A DNA stretch of 64,000 nucleotides from Arenibacter troitsensis (GTDB lineage Bacteria; Bacteroidota; Bacteroidia; Flavobacteriales; Flavobacteriaceae), in NCBI RefSeq assembly GCF_900177645.1, contig NZ_FXAO01000006.1, forward strand, positions 248,001-312,000. The letters are read 5' to 3'. Below the pieces are notes generated by a model. That model was given only the letters and a program-made list of their open reading frames with translations, did no database searches and had not been told where the DNA came from. This document shows positions 1-9,274 of this stretch, piece by piece. How positions within the stretch are numbered: position 1 is the stretch's first letter; the number at the start of each line of letters is the position of its first letter. A program made the translations under genes and the position numbers.

Positions 1-1568
1 ATTTTTTACTGTCGGAATTTATTTTACAGGAGGCCCTACCGAATAACGAATTTACCACGAGACACTATGACGACGGCAAAAATATCATATCACAGGTGCC
101 GGAAAACCGTAGACAATTCCGTGCCATTATTAATGGGGGCATAGATTGGGAACTAAATGAAAATGATGTTATAACGGTTTCGGGTATGTACGACCGCGAA
201 AAGCACATAGACACTTCACAGGTTGCTTTTACAAATTTGGACACAGATAGCCGGGAAAGGTATTACAATTGGCAGGAGGAAGAGGTTACAAGTTATATAA
301 ATATCGCCGTAAATTACAAACATAAATTTTCGAAGATAGGCCATACCCTTAGCGCAAATGCCCAATACACCAGGGGGCTGGAAGATGAAAGCTATTTCCT
401 GAACGACAGTTCTGCCATAAGGGTCGGACGGGATGCCACCAATATTTTGGCCATTGAGCATACGACCAGCCTATCTGCAGACTACTCCAGAGCTTTTAAG
501 CATGGGAAAATAGAATTGGGATCCAAAGTAAGAATCAGAAGGTTGCCGGTGGAGTACACTATAACTCCGGGGAACAATAGTATTATATATCCTGATATGG
601 GTACCTTTTCCGACTGGGGAGAAAACCTCTACGCCCTTTATACCAACTATTTGCTGGAAAAGGAAAAATATGATATTGAAGCCGGCTTGCGTGCAGAACA
701 TACTGATGTATTTTACGACATAGACCCGGCTAACAACTATTACCAGAACAACGACGCCTACAATTATTTTGAACTTTTCCCCAGTTTGCGCTTTACCTAT
801 AAATTAAATGATCATAACAGGTTATCCATGTTTTATAATAGACGGGTAGATCGACCTGGCGAACCCGAACTGCGCATTTTTCCCAAATATGATGATCCGG
901 AACTCTTAAAAGTGGGCAATCCGTATTTACGTCCCCAATTTACGGACGCCATGGAGGTGGCCCATAAATACAGCTGGGGAACGGGCTCCCTTTTTTCTGC
1001 CCTCTACCACAGAATGATAAAAGATCAATATATGCGTATTTTTAGCTTGGACGAATCCAACCCGGATTATGACATTGTAAACAAAATATATCAAAATACG
1101 GGTTATGCCACCAACACGGGTATCGAATTGCTGATGAGTCAGGATATTACCAAAAATTGGAAACTTTCCGCCAGTTTAAATTGGTATGTAAACCACATAG
1201 ACCACTATACCGGCACTTTGCTATTCCCCTATGTGAGACCATTTTCTATTGAAAAATCTTCCGATAATGCAGGTGATTTTAAAATTAACAATGAAATTGT
1301 TCTGCCCGCAAATTGGACCCTGCAGCTTACTGGGCTGTATTACTCCGAAAAGAATATTCCCCAAGGCAAACAACTGTCCCGATCCTTGATTGATGCCGGT
1401 CTAAAGAAAATAGTTTGGGAAGGCCATGCAGAATTTACCCTCTCCGCCTCGGACATTTTTAACACCTTTGGCCTGAGACAAAAAATTGTTGGAGAAGGCT
1501 TTAGCGCTTCCTATGAAAATTATTATGAAACTCAGATCATAAGAGCCGGATTTAAGTATAAGTTTTAA
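1..1568 (+). CDS. Outer-membrane beta-barrel protein (TonB-dependent receptor-like), 5' truncated
   Basis: The reading frame is open from the first bases of the window, so the gene starts upstream; the GTG at 96 is internal. What remains (about 520 residues) is the C-terminal barrel of a protein like the OMP_b-brl_3 family: alternating aromatic/polar strands, the segment YNRRVDRPGEPELRIFP followed by NPYLRPQF, and a terminal strand ending AGFKYKF with the C-terminal Phe typical of BAM substrates. Such proteins are TonB-dependent receptor relatives with an N-terminal carboxypeptidase-like domain, which would lie outside the window. The substrate cannot be told. The next gene on the same strand starts 87 bases later. 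Confidence 0.85.
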   Translation, partial: FLLSEFILQEALPNNEFTTRHYDDGKNIISQVPENRRQFRAIINGGIDWELNENDVITVSGMYDREKHIDTSQVAFTNLDTDSRERYYNWQEEEVTSYINIAVNYKHKFSKIGHTLSANAQYTRGLEDESYFLNDSSAIRVGRDATNILAIEHTTSLSADYSRAFKHGKIELGSKVRIRRLPVEYTITPGNNSIIYPDMGTFSDWGENLYALYTNYLLEKEKYDIEAGLRAEHTDVFYDIDPANNYYQNNDAYNYFELFPSLRFTYKLNDHNRLSMFYNRRVDRPGEPELRIFPKYDDPELLKVGNPYLRPQFTDAMEVAHKYSWGTGSLFSALYHRMIKDQYMRIFSLDESNPDYDIVNKIYQNTGYATNTGIELLMSQDITKNWKLSASLNWYVNHIDHYTGTLLFPYVRPFSIEKSSDNAGDFKINNEIVLPANWTLQLTGLYYSEKNIPQGKQLSRSLIDAGLKKIVWEGHAEFTLSASDIFNTFGLRQKIVGEGFSASYENYYETQIIRAGFKYKF

Positions 1569-1654
1569 CTGGTGCAAAGACCCAAGGAGTTTGACTCTTT
1601 AAAATTTCTTTAGAATGTTATCCTAATATTAACTCATATTTATCGATTCAAAAA

Positions 1655-3631
1655 ATGTGGCAAAAAATATTCCCCGACCGATTTGCACTGCTAAAAACCT
1701 TTATCTGCATTTTCCTAATACTGTCCTTCTTAGTTAGGACCGTATTTTTATTTTGGAGCTTTGGGGAAATTGACACCTCGATCACAACAATAATCTCCAC
1801 CTTTGGTATCGGGTTTTTATTCGATGTAGGCACTGTTTCCTTCTTTGCTCTGCCCTACTCTTTATATTTACTGCTGATGCCGCAAAAATTTCACGGAAGT
1901 ATCGTAGACAAATCAATCACCTATTTTGCTTATAACATAGGCCTAATTATATTCCTGTTTTCGTTCTTTGCAGAAATCACTTTTTGGGACGAATTTAAAA
2001 ATAGGTTCAATTTTATTGCGGTAGATTATTTGGTCTATTCCTACGAGGTGGTCAAAAACATAAACGAATCCTACCCCATCCCCTATTTGGTCGGCCTGAT
2101 TTTAATTGCCGTTGGGCTATTGATCTTTATTACCTACAAAAAAGCGGCATTTACCAAAACATTTAAAAGCAACACCCCCTTTAAAGCCAAGTTATTACCC
2201 TTCCTTGCCGTTCTATTTATTGCTATTATTTCTGGATTATTTATTAAGAACAAACAGGCAGAACAGTTTGCCAACAGGTACAACAACGAATTGTCCAAGG
2301 CCGGAATCTATTCCTTTTTTGCCGCCTTCAGGAACAACGAACTTTCTTTCGACGATTTTTATAAGACTATAAATACCGATAAGGCTTTTGATCTGGTGAA
2401 AGCATCCTACAAAAATGAAAAGGCAACTTTCCTAAAACCAAAAGACCATTCCATACTTAGAACAATTCAAAATACAGATTCAGTAGCCAAGCCCATTAAG
2501 CCGAACATTATTTTCATTTGTATAGAAAGTTTGAGCGGCAAATACTTGAACACCCTTGGTGGCGATTACAACATTACCACAACCCTGGACAGTTTGGCAT
2601 CTAACAGCATATTTTTCACCAATCTGTATGCCACTGGAACAAGAACAGTCCGTGGTATGGAAGCCATAACCCTATCCATTCCTCCTACACAGGGAAGAAG
2701 TATTGTGAAAAGAACAGACAATATAGGACTATTTACTATTGGGGAAGTATTTAAAAACATGGGGTATAGCCGTAATTTCTTTTATGGCGGAGATGGTTAT
2801 TTCGATAATATGAACACCTACTTTGGTGGCAACGGATTTAATATCGTAGACCGTGGCAGAGGTTTTCTACTGGACAAGGAAATAAAAACCACAAGAACCA
2901 ACATTGAGGATGACGAAGTAACATTTGAAAATGCTTGGGGCGTCTGTGATGAAGACATTTATAGAAAGGTGATAAAGGAAGCCGATATGGCCCACGAAAA
3001 CAACAAACCCTTTTTTGATTTTGTGATGACCACCTCCAATCACAAACCCTACACTTATCCTGAAGGTTCAATAGATATCCCATCTGGGACCAGCAGACAA
3101 GGGGCTATAAAGTATACCGATTATGCTATAGCCCAATTCTTGAAAATTGCCAAGACAAGGCCATGGTTTAAGAATACTGTTCTGGTTATTATGAGCGATC
3201 ATTGTGCCAGCAGTGCCGGAAGAGGGGAACTGGATATCAACAATTATCACATCCCGGCCATGATTTGCAATCTTCAGGATACTGCACCACAAAAAATAAA
3301 TAAGCTTTGTTCCCAAATAGATATGTTTCCCACGGTATTTTCGTTATTAAACTGGGATTACACCAGTAATTTGTTCGGAAAAAATATCTTTAGTATGAAA
3401 CAGGAGGACGAAAGGGCGTTTATTGGCAATTACAGGAAATTGGGCCTTTTAAAAGGAAATAGAGTAATGGTTTTGGGAGATCAAAAGAAGTTTAACTTTT
3501 ACGAATGGAATTCCACCAATAATAACCTAACCCTAATTCCAACAGACAAAAATTATTTGGACACCACCATAGCATTTTACCAGGCAGCCAATTATTTGTA
3601 CGCCCACAACGGGCTAAAGACACAGCAATAA
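1655..3631 (+). CDS. LtaS-like sulfatase-fold membrane phosphoglycerol/phosphoethanolamine transferase
   Basis: The 658-residue protein has about five N-terminal membrane segments (residues 10-200) and then an extracytoplasmic alkaline-phosphatase/sulfatase fold. Visible metal-site features are E291 in the strand IIFICIES, a candidate nucleophile T331 in RTVRGMEA, and D515-H516 in MSDHCASS. LtaS/OpgB-type enzymes transfer phosphoglycerol or related head groups from phospholipids. Gram-negative Bacteroidota lack classical lipoteichoic acid, so a role in modifying lipid or glycan head groups is inference. A lipid kinase and a PAP2 phosphatase follow on the same strand; the kinase starts 5 bases after this stop, which suggests a phospholipid-turnover operon. 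Confidence 0.85.
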   Translation: MWQKIFPDRFALLKTFICIFLILSFLVRTVFLFWSFGEIDTSITTIISTFGIGFLFDVGTVSFFALPYSLYLLLMPQKFHGSIVDKSITYFAYNIGLIIFLFSFFAEITFWDEFKNRFNFIAVDYLVYSYEVVKNINESYPIPYLVGLILIAVGLLIFITYKKAAFTKTFKSNTPFKAKLLPFLAVLFIAIISGLFIKNKQAEQFANRYNNELSKAGIYSFFAAFRNNELSFDDFYKTINTDKAFDLVKASYKNEKATFLKPKDHSILRTIQNTDSVAKPIKPNIIFICIESLSGKYLNTLGGDYNITTTLDSLASNSIFFTNLYATGTRTVRGMEAITLSIPPTQGRSIVKRTDNIGLFTIGEVFKNMGYSRNFFYGGDGYFDNMNTYFGGNGFNIVDRGRGFLLDKEIKTTRTNIEDDEVTFENAWGVCDEDIYRKVIKEADMAHENNKPFFDFVMTTSNHKPYTYPEGSIDIPSGTSRQGAIKYTDYAIAQFLKIAKTRPWFKNTVLVIMSDHCASSAGRGELDINNYHIPAMICNLQDTAPQKINKLCSQIDMFPTVFSLLNWDYTSNLFGKNIFSMKQEDERAFIGNYRKLGLLKGNRVMVLGDQKKFNFYEWNSTNNNLTLIPTDKNYLDTTIAFYQAANYLYAHNGLKTQQ

Positions 3632-3636
3632 ATATT

Positions 3637-4542
3637 TTGAGAAATATTCATTTTATAATCAATCCAAAGGCCGGTTCCGGTAATATTTTTTTGGAAAAGG
3701 AATTTCTTAGATCTTACTTTAAGGAAACTGAATATCTCCTTTCCGTTAAATACTCCAAATATAAAAAACAGGCTATTTCACTTACCAAAGATTCCATCCA
3801 AGAAGGTGCCCAAACCATTGTAGCATGTGGAGGGGATGGTACCATCAATGAGGTTGCCTCTTGTCTGGTAGGCACAAATATATTGCTGGGAATTATTCCT
3901 ATAGGATCGGGAAACGGACTGGCCTCCCATCTTATGATTCCATCAATTATTGAAAAAGCTATTGAAATAATTAAAAATAACCATATAGTAACTATAGATG
4001 TTGGAAAAGTAAATGAATCCTTTTTTTTCAGTAATACCGGAATGGGTTTCGATGCCAATGTCATAAAAAACTATGAAGCCTTAAAAAAGAGAACCCTTAT
4101 TGGTTATCTAAAGGCCTCTCTTAGATCTTTTATCGAGTTTAAAAGAGGAAGGGACGTAAGGATATCCATAGATGAGGACCATACCATAAATAACCCATTT
4201 TTAGTATTCGTTTCCAACTCCAATGAACTGGGATTCAACATTAGCTTAACCCCGAAAGCCTCTTTAATGGATGGCCAGTTGGACGTACTAATAGTTCCCG
4301 AACTAAGTAAATTAAAAATGTTGTTGTTCGGCGCATTAATGTTGGTACGTAAGTACCATTGGCTAAAGGAGATCAAAACCTATCAAACCAAAACATTACA
4401 AATTTGCAGGAATGACGGGCTATTTTTAGATTCGCAAATAGACGGGGAATTCTACAAAGTAGAAGAAAAACATATTAATATTTCCATAATGGAAAAATCC
4501 TTGGGCATTCTTGCTCCCCAAAACATGGAACCCCAGCTTTAG
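3637..4542 (+). CDS. Diacylglycerol/lipid kinase family protein (YegS-like)
   Basis: 301 residues with the DAGK catalytic fold: the N-terminal motif NPKAGSGN, the nucleotide-binding ACGGDGTINEVA and the loop IPIGSGNGLA, followed by a C-terminal beta-sandwich. The enzyme would phosphorylate diacylglycerol or a related lipid with ATP. The start used is TTG at 3637, five bases after the upstream stop. The next in-frame ATG would remove the NPKAGSGN strand, so TTG is preferred. If the upstream LtaS-like enzyme releases diacylglycerol, this kinase could recycle it to phosphatidic acid; that coupling is inferred from gene order. Confidence 0.85.
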   Translation: MRNIHFIINPKAGSGNIFLEKEFLRSYFKETEYLLSVKYSKYKKQAISLTKDSIQEGAQTIVACGGDGTINEVASCLVGTNILLGIIPIGSGNGLASHLMIPSIIEKAIEIIKNNHIVTIDVGKVNESFFFSNTGMGFDANVIKNYEALKKRTLIGYLKASLRSFIEFKRGRDVRISIDEDHTINNPFLVFVSNSNELGFNISLTPKASLMDGQLDVLIVPELSKLKMLLFGALMLVRKYHWLKEIKTYQTKTLQICRNDGLFLDSQIDGEFYKVEEKHINISIMEKSLGILAPQNMEPQL

Positions 4543-4620
4543 TTTATCTTTAAATTCATATATTTTATTTGCTTATCAAATATGCCCAGCATATCACATA
4601 TTAGTCAACGCTAATAAATT

Positions 4621-5196
4621 ATGGTTTCCAACTTAAGTCAGGGGTTTATAAAATTCCATCCGCATATCAAAACCCTGTTATTATTGCTGATCACACTATT
4701 CGGCACAATGCTAAAGGCCCAGGACAAAACTATTACCAATTTAGGGGATGTATTATTATTTACCATGCCGACAACAGCCCTGGGCACTTCTATAATTACT
4801 GGAGACCAAAAGGGAACATGGCAATTTACCAAAGGATTCCTCTTGAACCAGGCACTCACCATTGGTTTAAAAATGGCCATAGACAAGCCTAGACCGGATT
4901 TGAGCAACAATTCCTCCTTTCCCTCAGGCCATACCTCTATCACCTTTCAGAGCGCTGCTTTTATCCAAAAACGCTATGGTTGGAAATATGGTGCTGCAGC
5001 CTATGCGCTGGCCGGTTTTACGGGCTATTCCAGAATACAGGCCGATAAACACGATGGTTGGGACGTTTTGGCAGGCGCCATAATTGGTGTGGGAAGCTCC
5101 TATATTTTCACTACCCCATATCAAAAGAAACATATGGAAATCACCTTTAACAAAAGTGATGGCCATTATCTACTAGGCTATAAATACAAATTTTAA
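4621..5196 (+). CDS. PAP2 superfamily phosphatase, exported
   Basis: 191 residues with the three PAP2 motifs in order: KMAIDKPRPD, FPSGHTS and SRIQADKHDGWDVLAG, which supply the Lys/Arg, catalytic His and second His/Asp of an acid lipid phosphatase. The N-terminus is hydrophobic and ends near KAQDK, consistent with a signal peptide, so the active site would face the periplasm. It ends in YKYKF, a barrel-like terminal pattern common in periplasmic or outer-membrane proteins of this group. It follows the lipid kinase by 78 bases. Substrate (phosphatidate, undecaprenyl pyrophosphate or other) is undetermined. It converges with serS, 11 bases between stops. Confidence 0.88.
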   Translation: MVSNLSQGFIKFHPHIKTLLLLLITLFGTMLKAQDKTITNLGDVLLFTMPTTALGTSIITGDQKGTWQFTKGFLLNQALTIGLKMAIDKPRPDLSNNSSFPSGHTSITFQSAAFIQKRYGWKYGAAAYALAGFTGYSRIQADKHDGWDVLAGAIIGVGSSYIFTTPYQKKHMEITFNKSDGHYLLGYKYKF

Positions 5197-5207
5197 TCCA
5201 ACTGGTT

Positions 5208-6479
5208 TTAGCTGATTTTATCAAAACCGGTATAAGGGATAAGGACTTCAGGAATTTGGATTCCATCCTCTGTCTGATAATTTTCCAATATTCCGGCCAA
5301 TACCCTGGGCAAGGCCAAGGAGCTGCCATTTAAGGTGTGTGCCAACTGACTTTTGCCATTTTCGTCCTTATAGCGCAGTTTTAATCTATTTGCCTGAAAA
5401 GTTTCAAAATTGGAGACCGAACTAATTTCCAACCAGCGATCCTGAGCGGTTGAAAAGACCTCAAAATCAAAGGTAAGGGCAGAAGTAAAGCCCAAATCGC
5501 CTCCACAAAGTCGTAAGATCCTATAAGGCAATTTTAGTTCCCTAAGTATGTTTTTAACATGCTCTACCATACCATCCAAGGCCTCATATGATTTAGTTGG
5601 ATGTTCAACCCTAACTATTTCTACCTTGTCAAATTGATGCAAGCGGTTAAGTCCGCGCACATGGGCACCATAACTCCCGGCTTCCCTCCTAAAACAAGGA
5701 GTATAAGCGGTATGCGTAATGGGAAAATCGGATTCGCTTAAAATAACATCCCTAAAAATATTGGTTACCGGTACCTCGGCGGTGGGGATGAGATAAAGAT
5801 CATCCTCACCTACGTGATACATTTGTCCCTCTTTATCGGGTAACTGACCCGTACCATAACCAGAAGCCTCATTTACCAAATGTGGCACTTGAATTTCATT
5901 ATATCCGGCGGCGGCATTCTTATCCAAAAAGTAGGAAATAAGGGCTCTTTGCAATCGAGCACCTTTACCCTTGTACACAGGAAATCCAGCACCAGCTATC
6001 TTTACTCCCAGTTCAAAATCTATAATGTCATATTTCTTGGCCAATTCCCAATGTGGTAGCGCACCCTCTTTTAGGGTTGGGATATCCCCTTCCCTGAACA
6101 CCTCTTCATTATCCTCCTCAGTGTTACCAGCAGGTACTGATGAATGTGGAACATTTGGAATTTGGTACAGTAAATTTTGTAGTTCGGTTGCAGTTGCCGT
6201 CAAGGCCTCGTTCAAATCCTTGGACTCCTCCTTCAAACTACCGGTTCTTTCCTTTAAGACGTTGGCTTCCGCAGCCTTACCGCTTTTATAAAGTTGGCCA
6301 ATTTCCTTTGAAATACTGTTGGATTCGGCAAGTGTATTATCTAGGCGTGCCTGCAGGGACCGTCGTTTTTCATCCAATTGAAGAACGCTTTCAATAAGCG
6401 GAAGGGCTTCAATATTACGCTTTTTCAACGCTTCAACTATTTGTTCCTTATCCTCACGGATTGCCTGTAACTGCAACAT
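5208..6479 (-). CDS. serS: Seryl-tRNA synthetase
   Basis: 423 residues, the normal bacterial SerRS length. The first ~110 residues form the charged antiparallel coiled-coil arm that clamps the long variable arm of tRNA-Ser. The catalytic class II core has motif 2 as FRREAGSYG and motif 3 as NGSSLALPRVLAGILENY. It charges tRNA-Ser (and tRNA-Sec where present) in the cytoplasm. The start MLQLQAIRE fits the family. A -7 element lies 21-28 bases upstream of the start on the minus strand. It is a single-gene unit, convergent with the PAP2 gene and divergent from the VOC gene. Confidence 0.97.
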   Translation of the reverse strand: MLQLQAIREDKEQIVEALKKRNIEALPLIESVLQLDEKRRSLQARLDNTLAESNSISKEIGQLYKSGKAAEANVLKERTGSLKEESKDLNEALTATATELQNLLYQIPNVPHSSVPAGNTEEDNEEVFREGDIPTLKEGALPHWELAKKYDIIDFELGVKIAGAGFPVYKGKGARLQRALISYFLDKNAAAGYNEIQVPHLVNEASGYGTGQLPDKEGQMYHVGEDDLYLIPTAEVPVTNIFRDVILSESDFPITHTAYTPCFRREAGSYGAHVRGLNRLHQFDKVEIVRVEHPTKSYEALDGMVEHVKNILRELKLPYRILRLCGGDLGFTSALTFDFEVFSTAQDRWLEISSVSNFETFQANRLKLRYKDENGKSQLAHTLNGSSLALPRVLAGILENYQTEDGIQIPEVLIPYTGFDKIS

Positions 6480-6499
6480 TTTTTTTAATTTTTATCCTG

Positions 6500-6507
6500 C
6501 AAATTTA
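6500..6507 (-). promoter_or_regulatory. Putative -7 element upstream of serS
   Basis: Read on the minus strand this is TAAATTTG, an exact match to the Bacteroidota -7 consensus TANNTTTG, 21 bases upstream of the serS start. No clear TTTG was found at the -33 position, so only the -7 half is supported. Confidence 0.4.
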
Positions 6508-6568
6508 ACCTAATCTTCGGATTTTCGGCATAAATTTAAACCGGATATAATTAGCAAAATTAAATTTT

Positions 6569-6949
6569 ATGGTTTTTGAACACATCGCTTTGAACGTAAA
6601 AAACGTAGAGGATATTAAGGATTGGTATGTTTCCAATATGGGATTAGAAGTAGTTTTTGAACAAACTGAGGCTCCTTTTATGACCTTTTTTGAAGATTCA
6701 ACAGGACGGGTAATTTTGGAACTGTACTATAGACCGGATGAAGAAATTACAGATTTTAAAACGAAGCACCCATTAAACTTTCATATGGCCTTTGTTTCCC
6801 AAAACGCTGAAAAAGATAAAAATAGATTGCTGGACAAAGGAGCCAGTTTTGTTGAGGAAATAACAAAGGAAGACGGCAGCCATTTGGTAATGCTCCGGGA
6901 CCCGTGGGGTATGCCACTACAACTTTGCCATAGAACCAAACCGTTTTAA
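6569..6949 (+). CDS. VOC superfamily (glyoxalase/dioxygenase-like) protein
   Basis: 126 residues with the paired beta-alpha-beta-beta-beta modules of the vicinal oxygen chelate fold: H5 in VFEHIALNV, E in VILELYY, H in LNFHMAFV and the terminal DPWGMPLQL strand, which together give possible metal ligands. VOC proteins include glyoxalases, dioxygenases and resistance proteins; which applies cannot be told. It is a monocistronic gene divergent from serS and convergent with the HTTM gene. Confidence 0.8.
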   Translation: MVFEHIALNVKNVEDIKDWYVSNMGLEVVFEQTEAPFMTFFEDSTGRVILELYYRPDEEITDFKTKHPLNFHMAFVSQNAEKDKNRLLDKGASFVEEITKEDGSHLVMLRDPWGMPLQLCHRTKPF

Positions 6950-6974
6950 CAAGCCAGAAGTCAATACTATTACT

Positions 6975-8294
6975 CTAATTTTTGGATGGGGAGGGCAAGA
7001 TCCAATCGTTGTGCCCAAAATAATTCCAGGACGCGCTAGCAAGGTCTATTTTTGGATCGATAAATTCTTGGTACGGTTTTCCATTTACACTCACCCTGGA
7101 GTTTACAAAAACCGAAATATCTTCTCCCCGTTCAGTGTATTCCCGTTTTAAGCGTTGGGCAAACTGCCACATAAAATCTGGATAAGATTTAATTTTACTC
7201 TTCTGTCCCCTTGTTAAATAATCGTCCAAATTTACGAGATACGAATTTCCAGTGGTATGGTTCACTATACTGAAAGTAGTAATTCCGGTGCGGCTCCTCA
7301 ACATCATTCTCCAACTTAACCTGTGTCCCTCCTCTGTCCACAACACATCGTCCTTTATAAAATAATGGCGTACCGGCAGGGCCAATTGAATCAAAAAATA
7401 AAGCGATAAAACTCCTAAAACCAATTTTTTTTGGGGCGGCACAACAATGGCATCCCCTTGGTAAGGTTCCTTCTTTTTAAAAAACAATTTCCGAATAGAT
7501 TCAGGCTCAAAAAAGAATACCGTAAACGCTAATGCCAAATAAGGAAAAATTCCGATTTGAAAGACTATGGAATTGAACAAATGAAAGAATATGGAAGCAA
7601 AAAAAGCCCATTTACGAGTCGGTTTCCACAAGAGGGCAGGTACGATCAACAAATCGAACAAAATACCCGAAACACCAACAACACTATGAACCATAGGTTC
7701 CTGAAGCAGCCCACCAATAATGGGATAAGATTTTTTATTTTTAAAAAGAATCTCAATAATACTAAAATCCAACCAATCCCCATACAACTTGGCCACGGAG
7801 GCATAGGTATAGACCATAAACAACTGTAAAACAATAGCCCATTTGATGTAGGCGGACATGTGACTCGTCCTTATGGAAGGGTCTCTCTTGGCATCCAGAG
7901 AATAATTCCTGTTTGCCGGTAAAAAAGTCATTATCAGCGCAATCAATACCAGCAGGTAATAATGATTGTTGTAGGCTGTTTTTTGCATCAGGTAAACACC
8001 GGTCCAGAGCAGGGCAAAGGCCGCAGCGCTCCATCGGTACCTATAACCAAGGGCAATACAAATCCCCAAGGTACCCATGGCAACAAAATACAAATACATG
8101 CCTATTCCCGGTAATGGTTGCAACCAATCGAAACCAATAAAATTGAAGGTAAACTCCGGGTCTATCAGATTTTTTTTGACCCATCCCGTAGCAATGGCAC
8201 CATAGCATTCAAGGCTTACCAGAATGCCAAAAAATATCCTAAAAATTAGGAGCGGACTATTATCGATTTGCTTAAAAAGAAACCGATCCAACAT
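6975..8294 (-). CDS. HTTM domain membrane protein (vitamin K-dependent gamma-carboxylase-like)
   Basis: 439 residues. It begins with the family-typical region LIFRIFFGILVSLE and carries about eight hydrophobic segments between residues 15 and 310, then a soluble C-terminal part of about 130 residues. HTTM domains occur in eukaryotic gamma-glutamyl carboxylase; bacterial members are of unknown function. The start codon abuts the ribF stop codon with no gap, so it is very likely co-transcribed and perhaps translationally coupled with ribF. Whether it uses a flavin or quinone cofactor is unknown. Confidence 0.8.
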   Translation of the reverse strand: MLDRFLFKQIDNSPLLIFRIFFGILVSLECYGAIATGWVKKNLIDPEFTFNFIGFDWLQPLPGIGMYLYFVAMGTLGICIALGYRYRWSAAAFALLWTGVYLMQKTAYNNHYYLLVLIALIMTFLPANRNYSLDAKRDPSIRTSHMSAYIKWAIVLQLFMVYTYASVAKLYGDWLDFSIIEILFKNKKSYPIIGGLLQEPMVHSVVGVSGILFDLLIVPALLWKPTRKWAFFASIFFHLFNSIVFQIGIFPYLALAFTVFFFEPESIRKLFFKKKEPYQGDAIVVPPQKKLVLGVLSLYFLIQLALPVRHYFIKDDVLWTEEGHRLSWRMMLRSRTGITTFSIVNHTTGNSYLVNLDDYLTRGQKSKIKSYPDFMWQFAQRLKREYTERGEDISVFVNSRVSVNGKPYQEFIDPKIDLASASWNYFGHNDWILPSPSKN

Positions 8295-9221
8295 TTAATT
8301 AAAGATTATGGAAAGGGACGTCTCCCGGTCTTTGTTCAATTGTGCCTGTAGAGCTTCCAGGGAATTGAACTTTTTTTCGTCCCTTATCCGATCAATAATA
8401 TCGACCTGTATTTTCTTTCCGTAAAGATCCTGATCAAAATCGAAGAAATTAATCTCTATACTTTTGGTCTTGCCCTCCACGGTAGGATTAAAACCTATGT
8501 TCATCATTCCAAAAACAGTTTTGCCGTTTAATACACTGCTCACTACATAGACCCCGTTTTTGGGTATTAACTTGTACTCCTCGGGAATGGATAAATTAGC
8601 AGTTGGAAAGTTTAATTTCCTCCCCAATCCTTTTCCTCTAACAATGCTTCCTGTTAGCATATAATTATACCCCAAATACATATTGGCCGTTTTCATATCC
8701 CCATCTTCCAAGGCTTTCCTAATTTTTGTGGAACTAACGGAAACATCATCCACTTCCTGGGCAGATATTTCCTCCACCTCAAAATCCAAGGCATTCCCAA
8801 AAGCCATCAAATCATTAATATTGGCATTCCTATTTCTGCCAAACCTATGATCATAACCAATAATGATTTTTTTGGTCTTTAAATCGTTGACCAAAATATC
8901 CCTAACGAACTGTGTTGCGGATAAGCGTGAAAATTCTTTGGTAAATGGATGTACAATTAGATAATCGATACCCAATTCCTCCATAATTTTTATTTTTTCA
9001 TCAATGGTGTTCAAAAGCTTTATAGAAACATCTTTTTGAAGTACCATTCTAGGATGCGGAAAAAAAGTAAGCACCGTAGATTTCAACTCCAATACTTTGG
9101 CATTATTTATGAGACGTTCCAATATTTTACGATGACCAATATGTACACCATCAAAAGTGCCAATGGTAATGGCAGTAGGGTGCTCTTTATCGTAATTGGA
9201 GATGCTTTGAACTGTTATCAC
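8295..9221 (-). CDS. ribF: Bifunctional riboflavin kinase/FAD synthetase
   Basis: 308 residues, normal RibF length. The N-terminal nucleotidyltransferase has the signature GTFDGVHIGHRKIL (residues 22-35) and GYDHRFGRNRNANI; the C-terminal riboflavin kinase has GRKLNFPTANL and NGVYVV. It converts riboflavin to FMN and then FAD in the cytoplasm. It is the first gene of a two-gene unit with the HTTM membrane protein. It is divergent from the large metalloprotease gene, with about 50 bases between starts. Confidence 0.97.
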   Translation of the reverse strand: MITVQSISNYDKEHPTAITIGTFDGVHIGHRKILERLINNAKVLELKSTVLTFFPHPRMVLQKDVSIKLLNTIDEKIKIMEELGIDYLIVHPFTKEFSRLSATQFVRDILVNDLKTKKIIIGYDHRFGRNRNANINDLMAFGNALDFEVEEISAQEVDDVSVSSTKIRKALEDGDMKTANMYLGYNYMLTGSIVRGKGLGRKLNFPTANLSIPEEYKLIPKNGVYVVSSVLNGKTVFGMMNIGFNPTVEGKTKSIEINFFDFDQDLYGKKIQVDIIDRIRDEKKFNSLEALQAQLNKDRETSLSIIFN

Positions 9222-9274
9222 AAAAATGGAATAATAAAAAAACTTATCTTTGAGTTTGTACTAAACCCAGCTTG

